A stretch of DNA of 64,000 nucleotides from Aralia elata. Taxonomy: Eukaryota > Streptophyta > Magnoliopsida > Apiales > Araliaceae. Below the pieces are notes generated by a model that was given only the letters and a program-made list of their open reading frames with translations, had not been told where the DNA came from and did not search any database. The position numbers were made by a program, and so were the translations under genes. This document shows, one piece after another, positions 38,274 through 51,194 of this stretch. The stretch spans positions 949,700-1,013,699 of the forward strand of contig CM068385.1 of assembly GCA_034770075.1 (NCBI GenBank), read 5' to 3'. Every line of letters starts with the position of its first letter. The first letter of the stretch is position 1.

Positions 38274-39330
38274 CCCTATCTAGCTAGGCTTCTTCTTCTT
38301 CATATATTTCCTCCCACTTGAATCAAGGATTCTGGCTATATCTTTGTTTGTTTATTTATTTACTCACTGCTTTCCAGTTATTTATTTCATCTAGTTATGG
38401 ACGAACAAGTTTTTGATGCTTTGTTAACACACACGGTACTAGCTTACACTATCAAATAAATTCTACACAAACCTTAATCTAGTACTACCATAAAAATATA
38501 TATTTATATGCATATATATATATATATGTATTATATACATAAATATTAAATGAAACTCTAATTTCCAAATGAAAGCTAGGTATATTTAAAATGATAAAAA
38601 CTATAGATACACATAAGTCAATAACTTAGGCTTATAAAGAGTTCTTAATTTAAAATAATTGTGAGTTGACTCAGATAGTCTATGAGTTAACTCGATTTTA
38701 AATTTTTTTGCATGGGTCTATTTTTTGGAGTTGAAACTTTAGACCTTTTATAGTCAACTATACAAAACCTTTTTAGGGGTTATATAGGTACATGCATGTA
38801 CTCACTTAAAATTAATAGTCACTCTTTAATTGTTCACATAAATGCAATGTATATACACAATATAGGAAGAATACCAAAAGCTTACTATACTTTGTATAAA
38901 CAGGCCTCTATTCTCTCCTTTCTTCTTCATCATATTCTTCAATTATTTTTATTTTCTAAATAACCTTTGGGCAAGAAAAGTGAAGAAAATAGAGAGGAAG
39001 AGTTGTTGTTCAGTAAGTATATGTGTGTTTTAACAATTTCAAGGGTACGTGGCTACGCTAGTAAAATTAAATGTACTTAACATTTTTATATGCCATATAT
39101 CGTTCATTTTACTTAACCACATAAATATTTTGATTAAATATTATTATTTTCAATATAAATAATTGTTAATAAACAAAATTCATACCTGACACGGACTATT
39201 ACACTAATACAAATAAAATGCGGCCCGTATATTTTGTAATATGTGTCATGCAGATACGTGCATTTTTCAATTTTTAGGTAATTTGTCCGGTATTTATTTT
39301 ATATATTTTGCGAATTCATTAAAAATAATA
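38274..39330 (+). repeat. Duplicated 3' flank of the CYP pseudogene (unit 1)
   Basis: From the stop codon on, this block aligns with 52962-54056, sharing CCCTATCTAGCTAGGC, a Pro/Ser-rich-looking CT run and long AT-rich parts with small indels. No gene is visible in it. It is the second half of the duplicated unit. Confidence 0.85.
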
Positions 39331-39385
39331 CTCCATGTTTCAGAATAAAAATTTTGATTGATTAAAACGGCTAAGAGGGAGGGAG
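39331..39385. mobile_element. Internally deleted Stowaway-like MITE
   Basis: CTCCATGTTTCAGAATAAAA on the left and GGCTAAGAGGGAGGGAG on the right, with TA at both ends, give a 55-bp remnant. It sits exactly where the paralogous flank carries a 286-bp MITE (54057-54342). Confidence 0.55.
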
Positions 39386-39662
39386 TATATTTTTAGTTTC
39401 ATATGTAAATAGTGGTTCCCGATAATAAAATTAATAATTCAGTGTCCTAGGCTAAATTTGGTCCATTGGCCACTGCCTGCGCCTTGGGAGTTTGTCCCCA
39501 ACCGTATAGGAAGAACTAATAGCGATTGAATGACTTGGCCTAATCTGACCTCAGACCCAACCACAACGCAAAACGATAACCTAATTTAAACTCCTTTATT
39601 GACAGACAGATTTGGTTGTCTTTTCCCTTAAATTGCATGCCCCGTGACATTATTAATTATTA

Positions 39663-40049
39663 CTCGCTCTGTTCTTTAAAAAATTATCGTTTAAGATTAA
39701 TTCACGTAGATTAAAGAATGCAATTACTCCATATAAAAAATATTATATTACCCTTATTTTAATTATCTCAACCAATTATTAACTTTGTAGATTCCAAAAA
39801 AGAGTATACTACCAGCCATGAGATTATGAAGAAGAAGCATTGGGAATGGAAGGGATTTGTAAGGACGTTTCAACAACCAAGAAGGGTTTTGTTTTTTTTT
39901 TTTTTTGAGAACAACCATTAAGTAGGAGAAAACTTTAAATAAGGATAAAGTTGAAAAAAATTACTCCATCTACATTGATAAACTCAAAACGTTAATCTTT
40001 TTAAAATAAAAATTACTCTCTAGAACCACAATCTTTTAGGAAAAGAGAG
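39663..40049. mobile_element. MITE in upstream region of CYP copy 2
   Basis: CTCGCTCTGTTCTTTAAAAA at the left and CTTTTAGGAAAAGAGAG at the right form imperfect Stowaway-like ends. They lie within a TTA-rich tract that is uninterrupted in unit 1. Presence in one paralogue only supports insertion. Confidence 0.55.
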
Positions 40050-41220
40050 AATATTATTAGTGTCCCCATATATGCCTATTGACGTTATTGAATTAAATTG
40101 TCTCTGCCGGCCCCTAACAAATTATTTTAGTTATTAATGAAAGGTGATTTAGTGGTAAATGTTTCTTCTTTTTTTTTAATTATTATTATTGTATAAATTT
40201 ATAGGTTTGAATTTACTCTTAATAAGAAATCATAATTTAACACGTCTTTTAAAAGATTGAAAGTAAGTTTCTCTTCCCCTAATTCGACCTCTTCGCAAGC
40301 TCCCTAAGATGAAATGTATCCTTAAAATAAATTGTAAGAAAATAAATTATGCCAGTGGCCCATAAAACTAGATTTTTACACCATCCAATAAAATTAAGAG
40401 AAAATCAAGGGATTTAAAATCCAATATGATTAGATAAATAATAAATGCAAAACCTGTCAATACATCTCAAATTCCTTGATTTCTAGACCATCCGTATATA
40501 ATTTATTCTCAAATTGTAATAATAAGTTCTTAAAAAAAAGTTTTTGCATTACAACACTAGTAATTTGTTTAAAATTGATATTTTAAAAATTAAAATAAAT
40601 TCATATAACAATTTAATTCTAAAATTTGAAGTTTCGCTAGGTAAAAGTTAAATTAGACTTGAATTCTTTGTATAAAGGGATTAGTAGGTGGTTGCGACTC
40701 ACTCACTGGTTTGACTTGGACGGTCAAATTCCATTTCACCAACCTGGTCCGTAATATTTTAAAATAATAAATTTTCAGGTGTAATTATTTACTACATTAG
40801 ATCATGTCCAAGTCAAACAAGGATAATTTTCTTTTGCCAAACGAGTTTACATCCACCAAACTTTGTGGAAAATTAACAATCAAAATGTACGGAAATGAGC
40901 TACATATATTCATTTCTCTTTGGTTTTCAAAGGGAAAAAAAAGGTGCATTACCTTTTCAAAAACATATAAGATGAGTGTACGTTTGATTGAAGGGAGCGT
41001 CTTAGATAAATTAAATATTTTTACTAGGATAACAAGTACCAATTTTATAATAAAAATGTTTTTTTTTTAAAATAGTACTGAAATTAGTTGGTTATGATAT
41101 TTAAATAGATGATCACACCAAATAGAAAGACGAGCAACAAATTTCTATATTTCGTTTTAAAAAACCAAAGAAATGACATTACGTTATAGGAGTATATAAA
41201 TATAGTGATCATGTATCAAT

Positions 41221-41240
41221 CGGCCGGCCGGCCGGCCGGG
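41221..41240. repeat. (CCGG)n tract upstream of CYP copy 2
   Basis: About five units of CGGC/CGG form a 20-bp GC-only tract some 530 bp upstream of the ATG in otherwise AT-rich DNA. Copy 1 lacks it. Confidence 0.9.
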
Positions 41241-41657
41241 CATAGCTCATGTCTCATGTTACTGTTTTTTTTTGTCTCTTTTATTTCTGTATTAATCGCA
41301 AATTCATATTTGATATAAAAATTAATTAACAAATAAATCATTTTTCTTATCTCAATATAATTTGAAATTGAGTATATAAAAACACACGAGAACGTTGAAT
41401 ACGTAATGCGTTTTCATGCTAGCTAGTGTTTGGAAATTGGAATTGTGTGTCACCCACATGCTGATATATACAACAAATAAATATTAGTGAGATCGCGCCA
41501 ACCCACCGGACCCTTTTTTGTTTGTTTGTATATATGATCGATCACACTACTAAAGTTTGAAAGTTAGCACAATTTTGTCTTTGGTTATTTCACTACTACT
41601 CTCCATCACATGATAATTCCCTTATCAAACCTTAATTTTGATTAATTTGTTGTTGCC

Positions 41658-41665
41658 TATTTATA
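41658..41665 (+). promoter_or_regulatory. TATA box of CYP716A copy 2
   Basis: TATTTATA lies 110 bp before the ATG, in the same context as in copy 1. Confidence 0.6.
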
Positions 41666-41767
41666 CTCCCAACTTCACTAAAAAACTCGATCAACCTCTC
41701 ACACAATCAGCATTTCTTCTCTTTTCTAGGCACCCTTTAAACCCACCAAATATTCTTCTTCTACTAC

Positions 41768-44700
41768 ATGGATTTCCTCTACATTTCTCTACTATGCCTC
41801 CTCTTTGTTCTCTTGGTTTCTCTATCTCTCCACTTCCTCATTTTCTACAAAAACAAATCCTCCTCCTCCGATAAGGCCCCACCAGGTAGGACCGGATGGC
41901 CGGTCATTGGAGAAAGCCTCGAGTTTCTCTCCTCCGGATGGAAAGGCCAACCAGAGAAATTCATATTTGACCGAATGACCAAATATTCCTCCAGTGTCTT
42001 CAAGACCTCTCTCTTAGGAGAACCGACCGCAGTCTTTTGTGGCGCGGCCGGTAATAAATTCTTGTTCACCAATGAGAACAAGCTAGTCCAAGCTTGGTGG
42101 CCTGCCTCAGTTGACAAACTATTCCCATCATCAAACCTAACCTCCACAAAAGAAGAAGCCATCAAAATGAGAAAAATGCTTCCAAATTTCTTTAAACCCG
42201 AGGCCTTGAGACAATACGTTGGAATTATGGATCAAATCACTCAAAGACATTTTTCCTCTGGTTGGGAAAATAAAGAACAAGTTGTTGTTTTTCCACTAAC
42301 AAAAAGATTCACTTTTTGGCTCGCCTGTCGCCTTTTTATAAGCGTTGAGGATCCTGACCATGTTGCTAAATTTGCTGATCCTTTTGATCTTTTGGCATCC
42401 GGGCTGATATCAATCCCTATATATTTGCCCGGCACGCCGTTTAGACGGGCCATAAAGGCATCAAACCACATAAGGAAGGAGCTAGGTGGGATAATAAAGC
42501 AAAGGAAGATTGATTTGGCCGAGGGAAAGGCAACACCAACGCAAGATATATTGTCACATATGTTATTCACAAGTGATGAAAATGGGAAATTTATAAATGA
42601 GTTGGATATTGCTGATAAGATTTTGGGGTTGTTGATTGGTGGCCATGATACTGCTAGCTCTGCCTGTGCCTTCATTGTCAAGTATCTTGCTGAGCTCCCT
42701 GAGATCTATGATGGAGTCTACAAGGGTAAATTAATAATATTCTTTACTTCTATTTTTTATTTTATTTTATGAATGAATTAATTAATTAGGGTACGTAGTA
42801 TTTTTACCTTTTAATTAATTGCAGTACATGAGTCCAAATCTTAATTATGTCTCATTCTCATCAGCTGTCGCATTTCATGTCTCATATACATTAATTATTG
42901 CCAAGTACTGTTGTTGGAAAAAATCATTTCCCAAATATTGTTGTCTTTGATAAATTAAATGGCAAAAAATATCAGTACATGCCAAACAGATTAAATTTGT
43001 AATTCCACCAAAATAATAACTACTGCAGAAAATAATGAGATGAAAATAACCAAACATAAGACACCAAGATTTTTACGTGAAAAACTCTCTAAACTAAGAG
43101 GTAAAAAACCACGGGACAAACTCCGAAAAATTCACTAGAATAATCTGAGAGAATACAAAAAATATATTAATTTGAGTACACTCTAAAATTACCTCACCAC
43201 AATAACTATGTGATGGAACTCAAATAACACACTTAGTTGTTTAATCTTTCTCTCTCCGTTTTTCTCTCTTGGCTCTCTTGAATTTTCTCTCTCTTTTGCT
43301 TTTCTCCTAGATGAGATTTGTAACGCCCCCAAATCCGGGTATACCTTCGAACCCGGGTCCGGTGCGCCACGGTACTATCCATTCAACATAATCTTAACAA
43401 CATGAATGTAAATACTATATTTTTACATCATATTTCTTCTACACCCAGGTTTTAAGACCTTTATATCTTCATATCATAGAAGTAATGTATATTACATCAC
43501 CTATTTATTACAATAGTGACTTTAATCCGCCACAACAGATACGTATATAAATTACAAGTAGAAAAATGATTGATACATCATTTATCTATTACAATCATAC
43601 ATTTGTGACTTTTATACGTTACAACATATACATCTAGTTTATCATGTAGTCGTCTTCTGATCAAATGTTTGATCTCTTCATTAGTCTTCACCGAATTCCT
43701 CGATTCATTCTAGCTTTGCTGAAAATATTGTATTTAAAGCAAGGGTGAGCATTCGATTGCTCAGCAAGTATTAATAGTTGAATAAACAATCAACAAACAA
43801 ATAACTATCAACATTCTCTTTCAAGACTTCAACAACTGAACAATAGTTGTGGAGCAACTTTGAATAACAAGGAATGATAATATCCTATCGTTTAACAGTT
43901 TTTGAAACAACATATCGACCAATCCTCAAAACATTTCTCTCATTCTCTGTTCTATCTCAAATTCGACACCTATAATGTCTATCTCATTTCTATGACACAA
44001 CATGTGTCTAACTCTACTCAATTCAATACTCTAGCATTCGTCTAGCCGAAACAAATGGTATCGACACTTTTCTTGAACGGTTCTTGAATAACAGAACTTA
44101 AATAACTTGAACAGTTTATAGTAAAACAGTTTCTTACAAATAGCACATAAGTGCAGATATTTGCACATAGCACAATTTACAGCTAAACATCTTGTACAAA
44201 TAGAATACATTCGCACATAGATAGAAATTTTACAAAACATAGACAACTTGTACAAGATTAGCACATTTCACAGGTTAGGAAACTTTCGTAATCATAGGTT
44301 CCTAGCATAAAGTAAATGCATAGGATAAGATACTTGTCTTTACGCGATTTACCAGAACGATATACAATCGCTCCTCATATGACTTATATATATCATAAGG
44401 TCGAACATACCAGTTAGTCATATATAGACTTCGTTTATTAGTTTATAATATCATTATTCTTAATACATATTGTTCGTGTTTTATAATCTAGTAATGCGAT
44501 CAACTTTTAATAACCTCATGGCGTCGTGGCGTTCGGAAACATCACGGCTTTCATATCAATCTTTTCTGTTGATTTACCTTAACTCTATATATATCTTTCA
44601 AGTGTCCGTCTCATTAGATTCGAAACACTTGTCAAACTCTCTAACACTCGTTACGACGTTTCGACGTTCGTACGTCGCACGCTCGATTCGCTTACGCGAA

Positions 44701-47700
44701 CTCCCAAGCAACACATCATTGTGTTCACTCGACATACCCAACTTATCTACTACTCATGGTTTTACATTTCTCTAATCCCTATTCCCGAAGTTCAATGATT
44801 AGAACTTGAAATTACTAGCTTACATGGGTCGGCGTTATGGCTTTCCGAAGAAATCACCATGATTTGCCTCTGGTCTCTCAACCGTCCTAAAGATGTTCAA
44901 TTTGGATGTTTGATCGAACGAAAGTCGAAAAATCACAAAATTGGGTGCAAGGCAACTTGGCCCCAGCGCGCTCAACAAGGCACAATGAGCTCGCCCCAGC
45001 CAGGACCTCTCTGCCGGTCCCACCCCGGCGAGCTCATAAGGCAAACGAGCCCGCCTCGACGAGCTCACCTGATCTTGGAAGAAAATGGCTTCTGCTTTTG
45101 CAGATTTCCTTCCGACGATGCGATCGATTCCTAATGTTCGAATCTACTTTTAACATACCATATTATCTATAACTTATCATACTTGGAACAAATTCTCTGA
45201 ATTTCCATTAAGCCCAAACATTGGCTCAAAAGTCCGTTTTTCGGACAACTTTCAACGAACGACGTTTTTAAACGTCAAATTTTCGTTTTACCATAACTTG
45301 TTCATCCGAAGTCAGATTGAACTCGTTCTTGAGCCCGCAGCTCATATTTTTCATACTCTACAAAAGCCTTATGATTTCGGACTCTCTTAGATGCTCTAAC
45401 TAAATTCTTACCCCCGAAACGGTATTGAGTTATAATTCGTCTTAAGACGTATTTTTCTGAAATTTTCGCCATAACTTCATTAGGGTGAATTTTCCCCCCG
45501 TTCCTAATGGAACTTTTCATAATACACTCGCGACTTATAACAAAAGACGCAATAATCAATATTAAGATCTTTTTTACGTCCTCTAAACAAGCTTTTCCAT
45601 CCTTTACGCATAGGTTAGGATTTTAATCTATCGCTTTCGCTTTCATGGCATTTACTGGTAAATTTTACAAGGTTATCAATAATATAACAACCTTATCTCT
45701 CCAAGACCCTTCTATGGTCTCATTAAACAACATCCACCAACAAGTACTTCTTAGCATAATAGAAAGCGTTTTAAAGAAAAAAAATGAACTAGAACTAGGA
45801 TTTTTTTTTACCTTTTTATTCTTCTCATTCTTAGCCACGATCGATCGAAGTTTCGACTTGATCTCCTTTTCTTCCTTCTTCTCCTCTTTGATCCGTGCGT
45901 TCTCTAACTTTTCTAGCTTTTTCTAGCTTTTCTCTTCTTCTTTCTCTTGTTCTTCTTCTTTCTCTCTCTTGTTCTTTTTCTTTTCTTTCCCTTGTTCTTC
46001 ATTTTCTTCTCCCTCTCTCTCTTGATCTTTCTTTCTTTCTAAATGAAAGAAAGAAGTTAGGTTTTAATTATAAAACCTAGTTTCAAAAGCTTATAAGTTG
46101 TGTCCCCAATTTAAGTCTCTTGTGGTCTTTCTCCTTATCTTTCAAAACTTACAAATCACCCACTTGCATATTCTTAGAATATTCTTTATTCCTAAACATA
46201 TTCCCGGCATATTCTTTATTCCTTAGCATATTCTAGGAATATTCTTTTCTTAGGTTTTAAATCTTAGGTTTTGAACCCTAAGGTTTTCCTATCTTGCATT
46301 ATTCTCCTTTAACTTCCATATTCATTTCCATACTTCATTTAAGTTAGTGAAATGTCCATAATGTTCGTCCCTAACTTATTAAGCTATCAAAAAGTCAATT
46401 TTGCCCTTCTCATACTATCGATTAGGGTTTACTTCCCCTAACTTTATCGGTTACGCGATTTCTTGATTACGCGATTTTTCTTTAGTTAGATTCTCTAACT
46501 CGTTACGCAGGCGAAAATCGCGAAATCTCTTTCGTCAGTTTTATTAGAGATTATGTCTCCCCTCCTTAGACAAACAATATCCCGTTATTCAAAAATTTCA
46601 AAAAACGAAGAAATGAACTTTTATTACCTTGACCCATCTTTGACTATTTGGCCCGAAAAATCAAATTTTCGAGTTTGCAGTCTATTCTTACTAATTTCGA
46701 CGTTCCGCACTCAATCGAGTTGTTCACGTCTCAAAATTCTACTCTGAACTCTAATTCGAGTTATGCATGCCCTACTATTGTCTTTTATACGATCGATCGT
46801 CTTTCGTTAGTCAGTTCAAACTAATTAAATTAATTAGCCTTGACCAGCTAATAATTTATATTCCTTATCAGCTAATCACTAATAAATATATATATCACAC
46901 ATATATTTATTCATTGAGCATATTTACACATCATAATATCCATAAATATTTTATTTATTAGATATTTACATCGAAAAACCTAATTACAAGGTTATCCAAT
47001 TTCTCGGGTCGTCACAAGATTTCTCACTCTTTCATCCTTCTCCCGGATGGGATTACTCTTTCTTCCACCCTCTCCAGGATGGGATTACTCTCTTCTATAC
47101 ATCCTCTCCCTGGGATGAGATCTCTCTGATGGAATCTGACTTATTCCATATCATTGTTAGCAGCATTGGAGATAACATATATAGGCAGAAAACCTTTTCT
47201 CTCTCCTCTATTATTTTCTGTCAACTTGTACACAGCCAGCTTGCAAGAAGAAACAAAAGACCATCATTATGTGCTCACTTTTTTTTCCTTAATTGATGGG
47301 TGGGGACTCACCTCCAAAAAGAACATGTAACCTTGTCTGCCACTTTCTTTCTGATCACTACTATATATATTATATTAATATATATAATCATTTTGTCCCC
47401 CCACTTGACATAAGTCTTCCTTGTGGTTCCACATAGTAATAAAACTTGTTGCCCACACATAATTTATCACATGTGTTATGCCAACTCAATTACTTAGTGC
47501 CCAAAGCTATTGAAGTATAATCTCACGTGGTGAGCTACATGGTAACACATATGTATCTATTTTCATAAGAAATAATGCTACGTGGGTGAGGACCATCAAA
47601 CCTTGTTGGGAATTTATTCGGTGTGGGATTCATGTGAAATATCCCAACAATCTCTAGCTTTCATTTAAATACCTATCACAAGTATCATACTAGAGTAGTC

Positions 47701-50700
47701 ACCATTGAGCACACCTTCTTTGAGTCCTTCAAGAGTTTTGCTCGACTCTAATACTACTTCATCATACCCGAGGCAAACGTGAGAGTACACACTGCTCTTT
47801 GTGAACCCTTAACCCTTAGCAGCTTTCCGAGAGCCATCTTGAGCCCGCTCCACCCGACTCAAATCATACTTCACTACGTAGTGACAAACGTGTGATGAGT
47901 GATCGCTCCACCTGACTTAACTCTATTTATTCCACTCTAGAGTGTCAACCTGATACTTGGGTCTATCGAACCAAGGGCTACCTTCTTTCCTTTAGTTACC
48001 ACTAGAGACCCTTTAGTGAGCTTTTATCTCCTGCGAAATATGGTGAAACACACTTTGATCAATCTACTACCGGATGTGACCAATACTCTTTTCTTCAATC
48101 ACGGATCACCAATTCTCGGTTAACCCCTCTCGGAACCAATTCTTAGCTAACCTATCAAGAATTCAATATCACCATCGAGAGCACCTCAAAGGAAACACCA
48201 ACCCTTCATCGAGAATTCACCACGCCATCACGTGTTCTTTTGAAGAGGTCAATTTAATCATGGCTCCAACTGATTTCTCTATAAAATTTATCAAAGAACA
48301 ACTGAGCAAATATAACCTTAGCTCTGATACCACTTGTTGGGAAAAATACCTCACAAATACTGTTGTCTATGATAAATTAAATGGCCAAAAATATCAATAC
48401 ATGTCAAACAGATTAAATTTGCAATTCCAACAAAATAATAACTACTTCAGAAAATAATGAGATGAAAAAAACCAAGCACAGGACACCAAGATTTTTACGT
48501 GGAAAACTCTCTAAATTGAGAGGTAAAAAACCACGGGACAAACTCCGAAAAATCCACTAGAATAATCTGAGAGAATACAAATATATCTTAATTTGAGTAC
48601 ACACTCAAATTACTTCACCGCAATAACTATGTGATGGAACCCATACAACACACTCAGTTGTTTAGTCTTTCTCTCTCTATTTTTTTCTCTTGACTTTCTT
48701 GGATTTTCTCTCTCTTTTGCTCTTCTCCCATATGAGATTTCTCACTCTTCTATCCTTCTTCCGGATGGAATTACTCTTTCTTCCACCTTCTCTTGAATGG
48801 GATTACTCTCTTCCATCCTCTCCCTGGGATAGGATCTCTCTGATGGAATCTGACTGATTCCATATCATTGGTAGCAGCATTAGAGATAACATATATAGGC
48901 AGAAAACCTTCTCGATCTCTCCTCCATTATCTTCTGTCAACTTGTACACAGCCAGCTAGCAAGAAGAAACAAAAGACCACCATTACCTGCTCACTTTTTC
49001 TTCCTTAATTGATGGGTGGGGACTCACCTCCAAAAAGAACCTGTGACCTTGTCTGCCACTTTTCTTTCTGATTACTACTATATAAATTATAAGTATTAAT
49101 ATATATAATCATGTTGTCCCCTTACTTGACATAAAAGTTTTCCTTGTGGTCCCACACGGTAATAAAACTTGTTGCCCACGCATAATTTATCGCATGTGTT
49201 ATGCCAACTCAATTACTTTGCTCAAAGCAATTGAAGTAAAAAAAATAATCTTATGTGGGTGAGGATCATCAAACCTTGTTAATTTATTTGATATGGGATT
49301 CATGTGAAATAACAACTGTAATTATAATATAATTAACTTTTTTAAATGGATAGTAATATTTGATATTAATACATGGGATGAATCCACGCCGTGAATGAGC
49401 TAGACAAGTAAAATGTCAACTAGTAATATTTAATTTGTTCCCAATTTGTTTTGCTTTATTTTCTTCCGATATGAATAGCTAGCATGCTGGAGATCTTATA
49501 GAATTATTAATATGTTTGGTAGTTCAACAGCAACATAGAAAGATCATGGTTTAAGTTTTTTTCTATTTTAAATTACCAATTCATATGTATTTTGTCATCA
49601 GAGTAATTATTAATGTTTTATCCTTTTGACAAAGACAACCATTTCTTTCGAAAGTCCTTTGTGAGTAGATACATGCATATTAATTCCAAATATGTCTACT
49701 TCAAATCATAATTTTTTAATAGTCAAGTTGTCTTTCATGCATTTCTAAAAGACTTTATTCCTTTTAGCTTAGGTTGCAATTAATTTTTGGATTTACATGA
49801 CTTAATTGTACAATAATAACCCTAATATATATTCCACAAAGTAAGAATAAACGGTAGTTTTTCCAATATATATATATATATGGTAGATCTACTATATATA
49901 TAATGAATTGAATCTAATTATGTAATTAATTATTTTTGAGTGATGGTTGTTAATATATAGAGCAAATGGAGATAGCAAAGTCGAAAGGCCCGGGTGAATT
50001 GTTGAATTGGGATGATCTTCAAAAGATGAAGTACTCATGGAACGTAGCATGTGAAGTCTTGAGACTTGCACCTCCTTTCCAAGGAGCTTTCAGAGAAGCC
50101 ATGACTGATTTCATGTACAACGGTTTTGCAATTCCAAAGGGTTGGAAGGTAACTACGTACTTAACTTAAGTTTTTTTTTTTTTAGTCTTATTATAAAGGC
50201 CGATCAATTCAAATTCAGAAATGTTGTCCCTTTTTCTATCGCATCCACTATTCAGTTTCATATATTGTCCAAACTAATTAGTATTTTATTCATTTAAAAA
50301 ATTAACTTTAAATAAGTAATTAATTACGTACATTAATTACACTTGGAGATAAGACGATAAAGGATGTGACAGAAAATTTGGACTCTCAATTCACTTACTT
50401 TGTGTTAAACGTCTTTAATTTTCCTCTCCTTCGTTCTTATGCCTGCCCCTCCAGATTTAAAAATCTGTTAATTATATGCATGCCCGCCCTTCAAATTAGT
50501 TAAAATATCTAAGTTTAAATAAATCCAAAATAATTAATTTTGCATGCATGCAGCTCTACTGGAGTGCAAACTCCACACACAGAAATTCAGAATTCTTCCC
50601 GGAGCCACTGAAATTTGATCCATCAAGATTCGAGGGGAGCGGACCTGCTCCTTACACTTTCGTTCCATTCGGCGGAGGACCTAGAATGTGCCCCGGAAAA

Positions 50701-50856
50701 GAGTACGCCCGGTTGGAAATACTAGTCTTCATGCACCACCTTGTCAAGAGATTCAAATGGGAAAAAACAATTCCTGATGAGAAGATTGTTGTTAATCCCA
50801 TGCCAATTCCGGCTAACGGACTTCCGGTTCGCCTCTTCCCTCACCCTCACAATTAA
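41768..50856 (+). CDS. CYP716A: CYP716A cytochrome P450, probable triterpene C-28 oxidase (copy 2)
   Basis: This is a complete three-exon gene: 41768-42725, 49961-50148 and 50554-50856. It encodes 482 residues with all P450 hallmarks (membrane anchor, GGHDTAS, ExxR, PFGGGPRMCPG). Splice sites are the same as in copy 1. Intron 1 is 7235 bp, against 809 bp in copy 1, because a nested LTR insertion lies within it. Exon 3 differs from copy 1 by one silent base in 303. The 14 substitutions plus one extra residue fall in exons 1 and 2. They include Asp to Tyr in the SIPxxLPG segment and Leu to Phe in the APPxQGAFREA segment, both in regions usually assigned to substrate contact. Activity is inferred from family; whether the long intron reduces expression cannot be seen. 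Confidence 0.93.
42912..49314 (-). mobile_element. Non-autonomous LTR retrotransposon in CYP copy 2 intron 1
   Basis: The two LTRs are 42912-47649 (itself split by a solo LTR) and 48335-49314 (980 bp). They begin TGTTGG and end AACA. Target duplication ACTGT lies at 42907-42911 and 49315-49319. A perfect tRNA-Met primer site, TGGTATCAGAGC, occurs on the minus strand at 48332-48321 beside the right LTR, so the element points opposite to the gene. The interior is only about 685 bp and shows no gag or pol. Copy 1 keeps the empty site as CCAAGTACCGTAATAATATA near 26495-26514. Confidence 0.92.
43319..47016 (-). mobile_element. 3.7-kb solo LTR nested in another LTR
   Basis: The block begins TGTAACGCCCCCAAATCCGG and ends CGGGTCGTCACA. 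The 5-bp duplication AGATT flanks it at 43314-43318 and 47017-47021. It interrupts the LTR at a point that is continuous in the other LTR (near 48735). Ends and a GGGTGAGCA...CTCAGCAAGT segment resemble the LTR at 29459-32174, from which I take the strand. No primer site or interior remains. A GC-rich patch (about 44945-45070) and a CT-rich patch (about 45840-46035) lie inside. Reading frames here look incidental. Confidence 0.85.
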
Positions 50857-51129
50857 AGCCTCCTGATCGATCGAGAAAATTAATTAAATTACAATATGGA
50901 CGTCGTCTAGCTAGTACCAATTAATTTCAACAAGGGAAAGTAGCTAGTAATCTTCATTTGTGTTGTTATTTGTCTAGTTTTTTTGAGATAATTAAGTCCA
51001 TTGTTAATTATGTGTGTTTGTTTTTTTCATTCAATTAATAATATCACCTTCTTCATTTTTCCCGATCCGCTTTGTTTTATTTAGAGAATTATACATTTAC
51101 GTACTACGGTGACATATATCATTCTTAGG

Positions 51130-51132
<3 letters not shown>

Positions 51133-51190
<58 letters not shown>
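51133..51190. repeat. (TA)n microsatellite
   Basis: About 29 TA units lie here, the counterpart of 28312-28377. Confidence 0.95.

Positions 51191-51194
<4 letters not shown>

Larger units (their letters stand above)
39411..51190 (+). repeat. Tandem duplication unit 2 (CYP716A copy 2 with flanks)
   Basis: This is homologous to 23105-28377. It is longer mainly because of a 6.4-kb nested retrotransposon in intron 1 and a MITE in the upstream region. It lacks the Mutator-like MITE found in unit 1. Confidence 0.9.

Noticed and set aside
44835..45172. GC-rich open frames on both strands inside the 3.7-kb LTR
   Set aside because: They overlap on opposite strands in an LTR with no start context or domain; base composition alone keeps them open.
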